Assembly (NCBI GenBank): GCA_964370965.1
Contig: CAYJLW010000015.1
Coordinates: 3,501-67,500, forward strand
Direction: 5' to 3'
Length of the DNA stretch: 64,000 nt
DNA from: CAYJLW01 sp964370965
GTDB lineage: Bacteria > Actinomycetota > Acidimicrobiia > UBA2766
Shown here: positions 38,801 through 44,925 of the stretch, piece by piece
Position numbering within the stretch: the stretch's first letter is position 1
Layout: each line of letters opens with the position of its first letter
Notes under the pieces: model-generated
The model's input: only the letters and a program-made list of their open reading frames with translations
Databases searched by the model: none
Told to the model about the DNA's origin: nothing
Position numbers and translations under genes: made by a program

Positions 38801-40450
38801 TACGGGGACTACGTGGCGTTCCTGTCGGACGCCACGAACCTCGTTGCGGGCGACACGAACGGCGTCAGGGACGCGTTCGTGCGGGACCGTGTGACCGGGA
38901 CGACGTCCCGGATGAGCGTGGGCAGCGACGGCACGCAGGCCGACGCGCAGTCGTTGTCGGTCTCGGTGGACCACGACCACGACTACGTCGGTTTCGTGAC
39001 CAGGGCCGCCCTGGGCGACGTCCGGGACACCAACGGCGTGCAGGACGCCTTCGTGCGGGACCTCTCCGGTCCCGACACCCACAGGGTGGGCATCGGCGCC
39101 GGCGGCACGGAGCCGAACGCGGGCACCGTCTCCGTGTCCCTCGCACGTGACACGGCCGTGATCGCGTCGAGCTCCACGAACCTCCTTGCGGCGCCCTCCC
39201 CGAGCTACTCGGGAGCGCAGGTGTTCTTCGTCACGACGCTGCCCCGGGCCGTGGAGGTCCCCTCCGACGTGGCCGCCTACGTGAGCGGCGCCCTCGACGT
39301 CATCGCGCAGTGGGCGACGGATGCGCTGGCCGACGCGCCGCCGGACCCGAACCTCGTTCGCAGCCTGGTGGCGGTCGTGCGCGAGCTCCTGGCCCGCCAG
39401 GAGTCGGCCGACGGGATCGACTGGTTGCAGCGCCAGGCGGCGGGGGAACGGATGGTGAGCGACTTCCTGGGTGACCTCGCGGACATCTGGGGGGGTGGTG
39501 GCCCTGGCTCCGCGGACGCGGTGCTCGACGCCCTGGAGCGGGTGCGGGGCTGGCTGGGGGAGTCCCCGCCGGGCCTGGAGGCCGCCTACTACGTCGGTGC
39601 GGTGACGCTGGGCACCCCGGTCGCCGAGGGTGTGGATGCCGGGGTGGACTTCGACTGGGGTGCGGGCGGCCCGGCGGGCCTCACCGACGGCTTCAGTGCG
39701 TCGTGGCGGGGCCGGATCGTGCCGCCGGTGACGGGTCCGGTGGGGCTCACGGTGGACTCCGACGACGGAGCCCGCCTCTGGGTCGACGGCCGGCTCGTGG
39801 TCGAGGACTGGTCAACGCCGGGATCGGGGTCGGCTTCTGCTGTGGTGGATCTCGTGGCGGGTGTGCCGGTGCCGTTGCGCCTGGAGTACCGGGAGGACAC
39901 GGGGCCCGCCGGTGTGCGCCTGTCCTGGCGCCTCCCGGGTGAGGCGACCGCGGTGGTCGTGCCCTCGACCGCGCTGCTCGCCGGGGAGCCCCGCGTGGGC
40001 GACCTGCCCCGCACGATCAGCGGCCTGGAGCGTTTCGGGGACACCGCTGCGGTGGTGACGGGCCGGGCGAACACCGACGTGGTCCGGGGGGTGGGCGATC
40101 CCGCGGACACCTTCACGGCGTTGCTGGTGGCCACGGAACCCTACGACGACCCGCAGGGGTCCCTGGCCTACACCTACCGGGACGAGTCCGCGCAGGTGAC
40201 GGTGGCCACCACCGCCCTGGACACCGTCGCCGCCACCGGGAGCTCCGTAACCGTCACAGGCTCGTGTGTGCGTCTCCGGGTGCCCGTGGCCATGGGCCCC
40301 CTGGCCCCGCCCGTGAAGGAGGGGCCGTTCCCCTGCTCCTGGCGGGCGTACGAGGATGCCGGCACCACCCGCCTGGACGTCTCCGGGGCGGGCGTGAGCG
40401 GCGCCGCCGTCCTGGCCGACTGGCGCCTCACCGTCAAGTATTCGACATAG
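26894..40450 (+). CDS. Giant exported multidomain protein P2 (4518 aa)
   Basis: TTG start in the conserved leader. Signal peptide 1-44 (VAVVLALLSGIAPAGAS). The CHAP-like domain to about 195 has YRSGASYVAWYL in place of the Cys strand and NWIGVVYEV in place of the His strand. A beta-rich region with a Cys-pair module reaches about 950, and a helical region covers 955-2130. The second Cys-pair module is at about 2136-2262. Four PD40/TolB-like propellers lie at about 2315-2719, 2770-3186, 3253-3638 and 3703-4114, with strongly repeated DGRYVAF and NLVAGDTNGVRDVFV. Helical linkers separate propellers II-III and III-IV. PA14 is at about 4228-4366 (GLEAAYYVG, SDDGARLWVDG) and the third Cys-pair module ends in RLTVKYST. 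No wall anchor is visible. Unlike P1 and P3, its 3' end lacks the palindromic terminator and is followed by relics. Exported role unknown. Confidence 0.9.
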   Translation: MGAAVLNRGRVRRAGTPPRTGVRGALAVAVVLALLSGIAPAGASEWDTRDDTGSGRVQDSYPYKTADPSQNDPLGFPYRSGASYVAWYLADSGVTVHAEMPGVDGPAPVRFATGPGYGSDDASWTASMWRLGFHVRDDSAARLGDVYVNPDGNWIGVVYEVKNGWITVAGYEVGDQRAADTFGIAQVRVAKGDCACVVDVFNTPIASSQGGVNVTEETVQEKIRTYPSDTAREVSPPAVDAGGTMSGRVSTDGEAFVAYGEGTPGVSFPEGGPFDVADQDPTLPHPYRFVLYNRTFGGGLAYLPGQGAPGANGGTDNGLAMSPNLDRMAWSTRDALLPEDTCPDGSPLAETIYDGQGFATTLSHLGIFYGSIFVVGAGGMHVNAEPRLNGHTSPDWWGSGDTIMLCVGEKVVSPRDVYVTDLRTGRSFIATPPQLNSDPASGQESSLSGLGVVSDSGVVEVSATVRASYGYPDDNPNAYLPSPLPERAGRAINILVGGASGWMENWALNVTWWVFTYIASVQETLDEISVDMWATWPTPLGGADCDMVEFLIWRCTGSVDFWARNKGPWRSVAGTYDVTAPAGTWNELPDQARYVVVTPATGDVRPAPTADDSLGVYPNNSPENLTPNGRWWHRAWWNDAWNDGSGVCLESVQSGERYDCRPMMDGGPVGDGPVGPNDDGEFLATYSTPGGDYVTVWRPGSSGKLEMASAVLLPTVSDGGGTWEVCHLGGVSMKTPEGRRTLATYCRGSQRRFAIIEVPDQRAGRDATSLAGGSGVTRGQGVVAGGGRWEVGTRVATEHGGELQGSRQGLMGVAVKRDTGDAVPTGAAFYELSSPSRRWRVLGRKFDELSVDTARQAYRLERPGSAAVLRGPCDVYSLPNTGGKQPFLTDPPVDRRGTYCTWTFTEGSPSGHGGGDAQFSLEVRRANGGPVVLDVPRTAVPLGPSNQLLVDAAGYDKPLSALGRRLERAAKNLAAGLVDDLADDVAGVEVEYEVQEMMARLDPWIDHQLAELKGVALEWVDQIPPWLEKHVFTPLVEMVTRFVNRWGLNFQAVKDDVKGFFEQPLQVLEDFCAGVVATGGDLGDALTAMFDNPYLSAGMGAAGFDVNDQAVLTGLVEGFTGEIQDICGTLGEEARQALEDAISQYVDGPLDLLATRFEDAKTVVTGQMEARVNDLRALVNGAIDSLRAEIVAFDLTPLKDVPIDISSCPTHGEPGYDPNCRIDLVRDWARQILKGAHDWVLDLVYEDDPNYDYHNPSGCDSSGTRLLKIVHCAVDWAHAVWTEGFTAQLQPLDEAIQGVAAGIAGITTNDDYDQLFHCAAGLTSALDLLSTSWWEAVLEPVISLLSGGWLNWFSGAERDDPALLQHAVECILPTPGGWWPNDADWLTLGPWTTEQVSRFFYAALDFVSNVLADQLSRVTVDGGDVNAVGQAVVQLLVNLTKKTITLDGQPLPDNYFEALEEKLSGGADDVSWEQIWGFLTDGVDGFTGAGMSDWESIQSGMRCAEVTYNPNWWYDHAPDAVKNAFDLALFLEGCKKGGFVQGTLRYLLEDPAQFLGQPLEARFEYLWTNPKGIGSHLHRLLDVVERRLVSYVQSILPDKLRELGGWIRSAGTDRQGEIETALRYELELLMDLLQGEAGAANPVEEAVNGAANRVAGALDRLAWAIEVQAAQPWLREVAQLIRWANVRLSQAVAAVATVVQTVRDWIAGLGLPAELEAAIFGLLDDIMDAVTGAAEWVENNALEPMETQLDTLLRMAFGSIAAAIRAQKASVYDLRDSLIGKFRAWLVEWADKVARSCGEGHAKLPGEPSGVCDIVTEPVDTVFDAGVNWIAGAIEDIADVIEGRVSGAPRTIRKYVDELNCELVLYVYDIQAQVEGMCERINAGLPPFEVKKSSESLLNLLTSKGEELQKWILDELANASRAIRGFDLESEEMWAQMDATVASGMQFAMFAVDPEVREALGEYLRHALSRVARWVEPMSDEQALRAVGEDLGLPDLYRVIQDQIAEVVPFIRAQVYDILGNLPNVDGLAFDLRAATSLADVVSSFGTFGDYLLTWVIETVDDVTGNFLNLNAKVAGAIGDSVLRVAENTLRVVIDGIVNVFRFVVWAHEYTFEKVMTPLIALGEVPDVWGAPGFGEVEADATFAGDVRLDMRFAQDHATAPVGGAVAAYPRVSHPGEWYVVSSSSFQAGTFTQPDRTLEELDGNAGTLDVTGFCNVYRASGPNLSDATALVSSGDCQWVVDGFDHDLRLDGPLPEWAGGETALVSGTEVVTLGRPSLLGPLWARLMAQWVAGAEDVVAVVADEDTAGDGTLPELVSATASGGVGDAASDQVGGVSPDGRYVAFSSSAGNLVAGDGNGECDVFLRDRGTGATTAVSTTPGGTTASGCSYLPATSRDGNVVAFTSWAPDLVAGDGNPERDVFVRDLASGATERVSVPAGGGEADAWSFEPVLSGDGRYVAFVSPAGNLVAGDTNGAPDAFVVDRATGTIERVSVAPDGGELPGGIWWGAPVDPFPWGTSIGMSDDANRVVFSVDGAVYVRDRGAGTTQRVDVNDDGDASDGASVRPTISGNGRYVVFASDAGNLSGNGEAPDTNGFVDMFRRDLTEGRTRIVSRSAAGQSDGTSGDSTPAAAMGVDGRWVVFESTATNLAAVPGNGQRQVYARDMDSADVRLLSLTAGGAPGGAGSGGIRIGEDNTVAFVSEAADLAGGDANGVTDVFVSDVLASGGPSWLLEDLVRWVERVGEGYFADPAGRPAHDATERWVEDNLGIRGRFSPELVSATATGGAGGAASHQVGGVSPDGRYVVFSSEAEDLVAGDGNAKRDVFVRDRFARTTAALSTTPGGATGGGHSARPAMSRDGTAVTFASSAPDLVAGDTNAETDIFVRDLASGAMERVNVPAAGGESDGVSTEPVVSGDGRHVAFLSVAGNLVAGDTNSAFDVFVADRAVGTLERVSVADDGSELPLGASYAAPVPGLPWGTSIGISDDGARVVFTDTRGGVFVRDRGLGTTLRADVNDAGDPASTYAGERPAISGDGRYVVFATAADNLAGGDDPPDGNGLLDVYRHDLERGRTRRVSRPASAGAGESDGASGEWIPAAALSGDGRWVVFESTATNLADGVGSGERQLYVRDMDSESVRVLTVTSAGLPGDAGSGGARIGGDFAVAFTSEASNFADADANGAWDVYVSDALVPFETWLQTRLLWWLEGKDAYLADLEVRRAREDARQQLIGDLADSTFEAVAAYLGLGSDTGAGAGPALVNATPWGAVENGGRGEIHDRSRVSADGRYVVFSSAAADLVVDDGNDAEDVFRRDTQTGVTVRVSENRAAGTESVRGKASRFPAVSGDGRYVAYRSQATNLTAGGAPPVVESGVLIWDAETGANALVPGSEGATGDAAVSADGRYVVYGREGSGDDGSALWVYRYDRGTDTTAVANVPVSGVVPDYESSSFDVSEDGRYVLFVSLATNLYEGDNSDYAVDALVRDMDAGVTFRAGRGVLYDAALSGDGHYVVFSSATALVAEDTNNGSDVYRYDVVSGTTSLMSVSDGIPVAATGGYRPAISDDGRVVVFLSGTGVYVRDTVAGVTRLVSVAADGRVLPGTAVLDPVLELGVEPTAVSGDGQWVAFPWHDAATGSAKNFLYHATTDPPPPPELSVQGATDALSTFLTTWLGERSAEERAAIEPDAQRLLDRLVVFLTPWSGGGPVADPRLLSVSAEGVPGDWGATEAQAAPDGTAAVFTSLAGNLVPGDSGGRFDVFVSGTATAAIERVSVASDGSEADSHSSTGSASFAADRVAFASYATNLVAGDTNSRRDVFVRDRVDGTTRRVSVASDGAQADAASHDPEIGADGRYVVFSSDATNLVAGDTNGVRDVFLHDLDTGATERVSVDGAGTQGNGISGGTDSGNVDLSADGRYVAFTSAATNLVAGDTNGVGDAFVRDRVAGATERVSVATDGAQADGGVFTLSGGGSVLSLDGYGDYVAFLSDATNLVAGDTNGVRDAFVRDRVTGTTSRMSVGSDGTQADAQSLSVSVDHDHDYVGFVTRAALGDVRDTNGVQDAFVRDLSGPDTHRVGIGAGGTEPNAGTVSVSLARDTAVIASSSTNLLAAPSPSYSGAQVFFVTTLPRAVEVPSDVAAYVSGALDVIAQWATDALADAPPDPNLVRSLVAVVRELLARQESADGIDWLQRQAAGERMVSDFLGDLADIWGGGGPGSADAVLDALERVRGWLGESPPGLEAAYYVGAVTLGTPVAEGVDAGVDFDWGAGGPAGLTDGFSASWRGRIVPPVTGPVGLTVDSDDGARLWVDGRLVVEDWSTPGSGSASAVVDLVAGVPVPLRLEYREDTGPAGVRLSWRLPGEATAVVVPSTALLAGEPRVGDLPRTISGLERFGDTAAVVTGRANTDVVRGVGDPADTFTALLVATEPYDDPQGSLAYTYRDESAQVTVATTALDTVAATGSSVTVTGSCVRLRVPVAMGPLAPPVKEGPFPCSWRAYEDAGTTRLDVSGAGVSGAAVLADWRLTVKYST

Positions 40451-40486
40451 CCGGGCGAAGCGCGGGCCCGTCAAGTCCCAGTGAAG

Positions 40487-40550
40487 TGACGCGCAGGCCG
40501 CGAATGCAGGGCACCCCACCCATCTTCTCGGGATCGACGGTGATCCGCTC
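40487..40550 (-). pseudogene. Relic of a DUF433 antitoxin gene
   Basis: About 64 bases differ at only three positions from the intact DUF433 gene (around 45079-45143). On the minus strand they read ERITVDPEKMGGVPCIRG, then LRVT, with neither start nor remainder. It sits 37 bp after the P2 stop. It shows that a copy of the toxin-antitoxin-like module, or DNA recombined with it, was once here. Confidence 0.8.
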
Positions 40551-40604
40551 CGGTCGGCGGCGTCGGCCACAGTGTGCCTCGTCGCCGGCGCGCCTGTTCC
40601 GCTG

Positions 40605-40971
40605 CGCGCCCGCGCCCCGGCGGATGTCTTCACGGCGTTCCTGATCGCGGTGCCGCCCCTACGACGACCCGCAAGGCTCCGTTTCGTACTCCCGCCGTGA
40701 CGGCGCCGAGCAGGTGACGGTGGCCGACCACTGCCCTGGACACCGTCGATGCGACGGGAATTGACGTTGTCGTGCATGCGACATGCGTGACCACCGTCGC
40801 GCCCGTGCCCATGGGCCCGCTGTCACCGCCCCGCAAGGAGGGGCCGTTCTCCCGCACCTGGGCGTTGCGCGACGACTACGGGACCGCCCGTCTCGACGCC
40901 TCCGCCGCCGGTGTGTGAGCAACGTCGCCGTCCTCCCTACCTGGCGTCTCTCCCTCCACTACCCGTTCTAA
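40605..40971 (+). pseudogene. Decayed C-terminus of a fifth giant paralogue
   Basis: Read with about three frame changes, this encodes the terminal Cys-pair domain of the giant family: ADVFTAFLIAV, YDDPQGSVSYSRRDGAEQVT, ALDTVDATGIDVVVHATCV, KEGPFSRTWALRDDYGTARL, then WRLSLHYPF and a stop. The order matches P1 residues about 4165-4281. Frame breaks occur near 'GTGCCGCCCCTACG', 'GTGGCCGACCAC' and 'GGTGTGTGAGC'. Everything upstream of the last domain is gone. It is followed by the family's hairpin, so a whole giant gene once ended here. Confidence 0.85.
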
Positions 40972-40975
40972 CGGT

Positions 40976-41024
40976 TCTGGGGAGCGCAGGCACGGACACT
41001 ACATCGGTGCTTGCGCTCCGCAGA
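40976..41024 (+). terminator. Palindromic terminator of the decayed paralogue
   Basis: TCTGGGGAGCGCAGGCAC pairs with GTGCTTGCGCTCCGCAGA with a few mismatches. It is the same hairpin family as at 23091 and 59056, placed at the same distance after the stop codon. Confidence 0.7.
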
Positions 41025-41108
41025 GCGGGATCGCCGGGGACCCCGGTTCGCGCAGGGGTGCGGTTGTCCCTACAGGGAAACGGTGTCGTCGTCCCGAATT
41101 CCGATGGG

Positions 41109-41438
41109 ATGGGGACGTCGAGCAGTGGCGGCGCAGAGGTGCCGCTCATCCTGTACGCCAGTGACGAACGAGCGCTCTTCGAGGACCTCCGCCACCTCGG
41201 AGAGGTGCTCCTCATCGACAACGACGGCGTCCGGGCGGCGGCCGGCCCGGAGACCCTGGAGCTGCTGCGCCTCTACGGCGGCGGTTCGTCCCTGGTGCAG
41301 GCCGCCCGCCGGCTGCACCTCTCCGAGCGCACGGCGCGGAGACGGATGGCGGCGCTGCGGCGGCTCCTCGGCGTGCGCTCCAACGAACAGGCCGTGGCCC
41401 GGCTCCTGGCCGGCCAGAGCCATCCGGGCGGCTCGTGA
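41109..41438 (+). CDS. Truncated small HTH protein (copy 2)
   Basis: 109 residues if started at ATG 41109; GTG 41058 is an alternative. The codon that matches the GTG start of copy 1 is GTC here, so that start is lost. Compared with copy 1, about 66 residues are missing between 'LILYASDER' and 'LFEDLRHLGE', removing most of the receiver-like domain while keeping the frame. The HTH (RRLHLSERTARRRMAALRRL) is identical to copy 1. The stop is 16 bp before regulator C, the same spacing as copy 1. Whether the product is made and active is uncertain; it may be an isolated DNA-binding domain. Confidence 0.6.
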   Translation: MGTSSSGGAEVPLILYASDERALFEDLRHLGEVLLIDNDGVRAAAGPETLELLRLYGGGSSLVQAARRLHLSERTARRRMAALRRLLGVRSNEQAVARLLAGQSHPGGS

Positions 41439-41634
41439 CCGCGGGGGTGGGGGCGTGACGGGCTGCGTCGGGCGCGCGGCGGAGCTGGAGTGGATCGGCG
41501 ACGCCCTGATGGAGTGCGAGCCTGTTCTCGTCGTGGGCGAGGCAGGGATCGGCAAGACGACGCTGTGCCTGCAGGCGGCGGCGGCGACAGGGCGACCGGT
41601 GGTGGCCGTCGCCGGATTCCGGTCCCTCACCTGG
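41221..41634 (+). repeat. 414-bp identical block, copy 2 of 2
   Basis: Identical to 23499-23912 at a distance of 17,722 bp in direct orientation. It includes the HTH of the small protein and the Walker A region of the regulator. Confidence 0.85.
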
Positions 41635-44475
41635 AGGCGATTCGGACCGTTCGTTCCCCTGCTCGAGGAGCACGGCAGCGGTGCCGCTCCCGGGTCGGTG
41701 GCGGCCGCTGTGCGGGCCGCAGTCGGCAGAGGCGTCCTGGTGGTGGACGACCTCCACTGGGCCGACGCCGGGTCCCTCGAGGTCGTCGCCCACCTGGCCG
41801 GGTTCATCCCGCTGCTGGTGGCGGTGCGCAAGGCGGACCCGGGCGCCGCGGCGGCTCTCGCCGCGATGCAGGACGCCGGTTTCGAGGTCGTGGAGTTGGG
41901 CGGCCTCGACGACACGAACGCCGGCGAGTTGGCCCGCTCGCTGCGTCCGGACATCGACGAGGACCGCATGGGGGTCGTCGTGCGAGGGGCGCGGGGCAAC
42001 CCGCTCTTCGTCGAGGAGCTCGCCCGGGCGCGAGGCGTGCCGGTGGAGTTCAGAGCGGCCCTGCGCGGTCGCATCGATGCTCTCCCCGGTCCCGCCCTGA
42101 CGGACCTCGCCCGCATCGCGCTCACCGGTCGCCCGATCCGTCCGGGCGAGCTGGGCGACCTCCCCGACGAGATCTTCACTGAGGGACTCGTCACGACAGA
42201 AGGCGACACGATCTGGCTCCGTCACGCCCTGGTCGGAGAGATCGTGCTGGAGGCCCTGGCGCCGGAGGATAGGGCGCTGTTGCATGCCGAGCTCGCCGCC
42301 GCCCTGACAGAGGACAGCGAGATTGCCCAGCATCTGGCGGCGGCAGGGCGCACCGAGGAGGCCCGCAGGCTTGCCCTGCACGCCGCGGCGGCGGCGGCGA
42401 AGCCCGGCGAGGCGGCCTCCCTCCTCGGGCTCGCGGCCCTGTGCGCGCACGGTCCGGAGTCCGACGAGCTCCGCCTGCGGGCCGCGGATGCGCTGCTGGA
42501 CGCCGGGGACTTCCTCGGCGTGATCGAGGTGATCGACCTGGTGAGGGGCCTCACCGCCGAGGTCAGGGCGCGCTCGGCTCTCGTGCGCGCCGACGCGCTG
42601 TGGGAGTCCGGCCGGGGCGACGAAGCCCAGACGGTTGTCGATGCAGCGCTCGCGGAAGTGGCCGGGTCGAGGACGCCCGTCGAGGTCCGCCTCCGTGTGG
42701 AAGCGGCGCGCCTGGCCGGCCTGGCCGGTTCGGACATAGCGGGCGCAAGGAAGCTGGCCGAGGAGACCCTGGCGCTGGCCCGTGAGATCGGGGCTGAAGA
42801 GTCGGCGGCGCTCGCGGAGGCTGGGCAAGCCCTGTGGCGCGACGGCTGCCGCCGGGCCAAGGACCTCCTCCTGCGCGCCCGTGAACTGGCCGGAGCGGAG
42901 GGAGATGCCCGCACCGAGACCTACGCCTTGGAGGGGCTGGCGGCCTCGGCCCTGATGTTCGGGAACCTCGACGAGGCCGAGGCGGCGTACTCCGCCGGCC
43001 TCGACATCTGCAGGCGTCTCGGTCTGGAGGGCCGCGCCCGTCTCTTCACGATCCAACGCTTGTGGCTGGACCTGTTCCGCGGCAACTACGCCCGCGTCCT
43101 GGAGTCAGGTGCCGCGCTCCGGGACGAAGCCCCGCTGGTGCGCAAGGCGGACACCGGCCTGATGACCTACGGCACCGCTCTCGTCGACGTCGGCCGGGAA
43201 CAGGAGGCGATCGAGATCGCCAGAGCGGCCCGGGCGACGGCTGGGGACGACTTCGCCCGGGAGCGTGCCAGCGCCGTCATGGCCGAGGGCGAGTACTGGG
43301 GGGGGCGGCCGGCCCGGGCGGTGGAGATTCTGCAGGAGGCGTTTCCCGACGGCATCGGGCGCAAGCAGCCCGCGTTCATGGCCGTGCCCGTCTGGGCGTG
43401 GTCCCTCTTCGAGCTCGGCCTCGACCCGGCGGCGATACCGGACGCGTCCGATCGAACCCGCCTGCTCCCCCCGGTGGCCAGGGAGGTCGAGGCGGCCGCC
43501 CTGCTCGCCGGCGGCGAGGCGGCGGCGGCCGCGGATCTGCTCGACGCGGCGGCGGTGCCGTATGCGGGGCGGCTGCTGCGCTCCGAGCTGCGCATCCGCT
43601 GGCGCCAAGGGGAGGCCCTGCGCCTCGCCGGCAACCTGCCCACGGCGAGGGGCGTCCTGGCAGATACCGTAGGCCGGGCACGCCGTGCTGGCATGGAGGC
43701 GCTGGTTGCCCGGGCGTCGCGCTCGCTGCGCCGCGCCGGCGGCGAGGCGCGCACCAACGGTGTCCGTACCGGCATAGCGCTCACGGGGCGCGAAGGCACA
43801 GTCGTCGAGCTTGTGGGCGCCGGGCTTTCGAACGAGGAAATCGCCCGCCGTCTCGGCGTGGCACCTTCCACTGTTGCCCGCCACCTGGGCAGGGCGCGCG
43901 AGAAGCTCGGTGTCCGGAGCCGCACGGCCACGGCCGTGGCCGTCGGTGACCTCCCGACCACGCCGCTCGTGGTGCTCAGCGGCGCTCCCGGCGAGTACGC
44001 GGCGCGCTGCGGGGAACTGGCGGCGGGCGGCTGGATCCGAGTGGAGGGTTGGGAGGTGTCCCCGGAGGACCCCACCGGGGCGGGAGTCCTGCGGACGGGG
44101 CTTGTGTACGGGTCCGCCGACGCTTCCGGGGTGGTGCTCGCCGGCCTGCGGGGGGAGGCGGTGGTCGCCCTCGTGGCGGGCAACAGCGGTGTGGGACAAG
44201 CCCTCGTGGAGGACCTCGGACGCATCGGGGCGGTGGAACACGTGGAGGGAGACCCGCCCCGAGGCGCCGTCGTGAGGGTGGAGATCGGCTCCGAGGAGCA
44301 TCGTCTTCTGCGTCTCCTCGCCGAAGGGCATTCCACGAAGGAGGCGGGCCGGATCCTGCACATGGCGCCCCGTACCGTCCGCCACCGCCTTGCCCGGCTG
44401 CGGGCGCGCCTCGGTGTCTCGTCCAACATGGAGGCCATCCGGGTCGCAGCCGCCGGCCGGCGCTCGGACGTGTAG
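41455..44475 (+). CDS. Dual-HTH LAL-type regulator C
   Basis: 1006 residues from a GTG, the same start as regulator B. Walker A GEAGIGKT at 28-35, Walker B VLVVDDLHWAD near 96, 'RGNPLFVEEL', then a TPR-like helical body. The first LuxR HTH is at about 776-831 (LTGREGTVVELVGAGLSNEE), followed by a receiver-like segment and a second HTH (about 944-999, HSTKEAGRILHMAPRTVRHR). The first 60 codons are identical in DNA to regulator B, while the rest is clearly diverged, as expected if the sensing part has specialised. It lies upstream of giant gene P3 in the same direction, but a DUF433/DUF5615 module of opposite orientation now separates them. P3 is still its most likely target (inference). Confidence 0.88.
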   Translation: MTGCVGRAAELEWIGDALMECEPVLVVGEAGIGKTTLCLQAAAATGRPVVAVAGFRSLTWRRFGPFVPLLEEHGSGAAPGSVAAAVRAAVGRGVLVVDDLHWADAGSLEVVAHLAGFIPLLVAVRKADPGAAAALAAMQDAGFEVVELGGLDDTNAGELARSLRPDIDEDRMGVVVRGARGNPLFVEELARARGVPVEFRAALRGRIDALPGPALTDLARIALTGRPIRPGELGDLPDEIFTEGLVTTEGDTIWLRHALVGEIVLEALAPEDRALLHAELAAALTEDSEIAQHLAAAGRTEEARRLALHAAAAAAKPGEAASLLGLAALCAHGPESDELRLRAADALLDAGDFLGVIEVIDLVRGLTAEVRARSALVRADALWESGRGDEAQTVVDAALAEVAGSRTPVEVRLRVEAARLAGLAGSDIAGARKLAEETLALAREIGAEESAALAEAGQALWRDGCRRAKDLLLRARELAGAEGDARTETYALEGLAASALMFGNLDEAEAAYSAGLDICRRLGLEGRARLFTIQRLWLDLFRGNYARVLESGAALRDEAPLVRKADTGLMTYGTALVDVGREQEAIEIARAARATAGDDFARERASAVMAEGEYWGGRPARAVEILQEAFPDGIGRKQPAFMAVPVWAWSLFELGLDPAAIPDASDRTRLLPPVAREVEAAALLAGGEAAAAADLLDAAAVPYAGRLLRSELRIRWRQGEALRLAGNLPTARGVLADTVGRARRAGMEALVARASRSLRRAGGEARTNGVRTGIALTGREGTVVELVGAGLSNEEIARRLGVAPSTVARHLGRAREKLGVRSRTATAVAVGDLPTTPLVVLSGAPGEYAARCGELAAGGWIRVEGWEVSPEDPTGAGVLRTGLVYGSADASGVVLAGLRGEAVVALVAGNSGVGQALVEDLGRIGAVEHVEGDPPRGAVVRVEIGSEEHRLLRLLAEGHSTKEAGRILHMAPRTVRHRLARLRARLGVSSNMEAIRVAAAGRRSDV

Positions 44476-44479
44476 TCCC

Positions 44480-44515
44480 AACTTTGCCGCGTCCGCGATT
44501 GAAGCGGCGTGTCCG
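44480..44515 (+). repeat. 36-bp direct repeat, left copy
   Basis: The sequence from AACTTTGCCGCGTCCGCGAT to GCGGCGTGTCCG is identical to 45278-45313. It contains the old end of the regulator reading frame (GTCCGCGATTGA, as in regulator B). A weaker match to the P3 upstream element (CTACCGGTTGACGGG) follows it. Confidence 0.9.
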
Positions 44516-44556
44516 CCTCGGCTACCGGTTGACGGGAGCGCGGGTGCGCCGCGTCG

Positions 44557-44925
44557 TCAGTGGATGGGCAGCTCGCGGATGGCAAGCCGTGTCGGGCTCA
44601 ACGAGACGATCACGCCACGAGCAAGATCTTCGATGATCGTCGGGAGGTTGGCGATGAGGAGTTGGGCGTGGCTGTCAGGCGTGAGCTCCGCGACGTGACG
44701 CAGATGCACGACCGACGGGCTGGTCGTTCGGCGCCAGGCCAACAGAGCTCCGAAGTCGCTGTCGGCTGTCACGACGACATAGCCGTCGGCGACGGCGTGG
44801 TCGAAGATCTCCGGGTCACTCGCTGCCAGCAGTCCCAGGTCTGCGACGTGCGCCGCTTCGTAGCCGGCCTCGGCGAGGGCGGTCGCCAGCCGAGGGGACA
44901 AGTTCGCGTCGAGCAGCAGCTTCAC
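44557..44925 (-). CDS. DUF5615 PIN-like protein, probable toxin
   Basis: 122 residues from a GTG at 44925. The N-terminal strand LLLDANLS with Asp6 and the motif TADSDFG (Asp55, Asp57) are typical of the DUF5615 PIN-like family, which is regularly paired with DUF433 proteins. PIN-fold toxins are usually metal-dependent ribonucleases. The start overlaps the DUF433 stop by four bases (GTGA), giving translational coupling. Its orientation is opposite to the surrounding island and it lies between 36-bp direct repeats, so it is a cargo insertion rather than part of the giant-protein units. Confidence 0.85.
   Translation of the reverse strand: MKLLLDANLSPRLATALAEAGYEAAHVADLGLLAASDPEIFDHAVADGYVVVTADSDFGALLAWRRTTSPSVVHLRHVAELTPDSHAQLLIANLPTIIEDLARGVIVSLSPTRLAIRELPIH

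Noticed and set aside
38000..39235. Repeated DNA in the propellers as a CRISPR or satellite array
   Set aside because: The similarity follows codons and blade boundaries, spacing varies, and the reading frame is kept throughout, so it is protein repetition.
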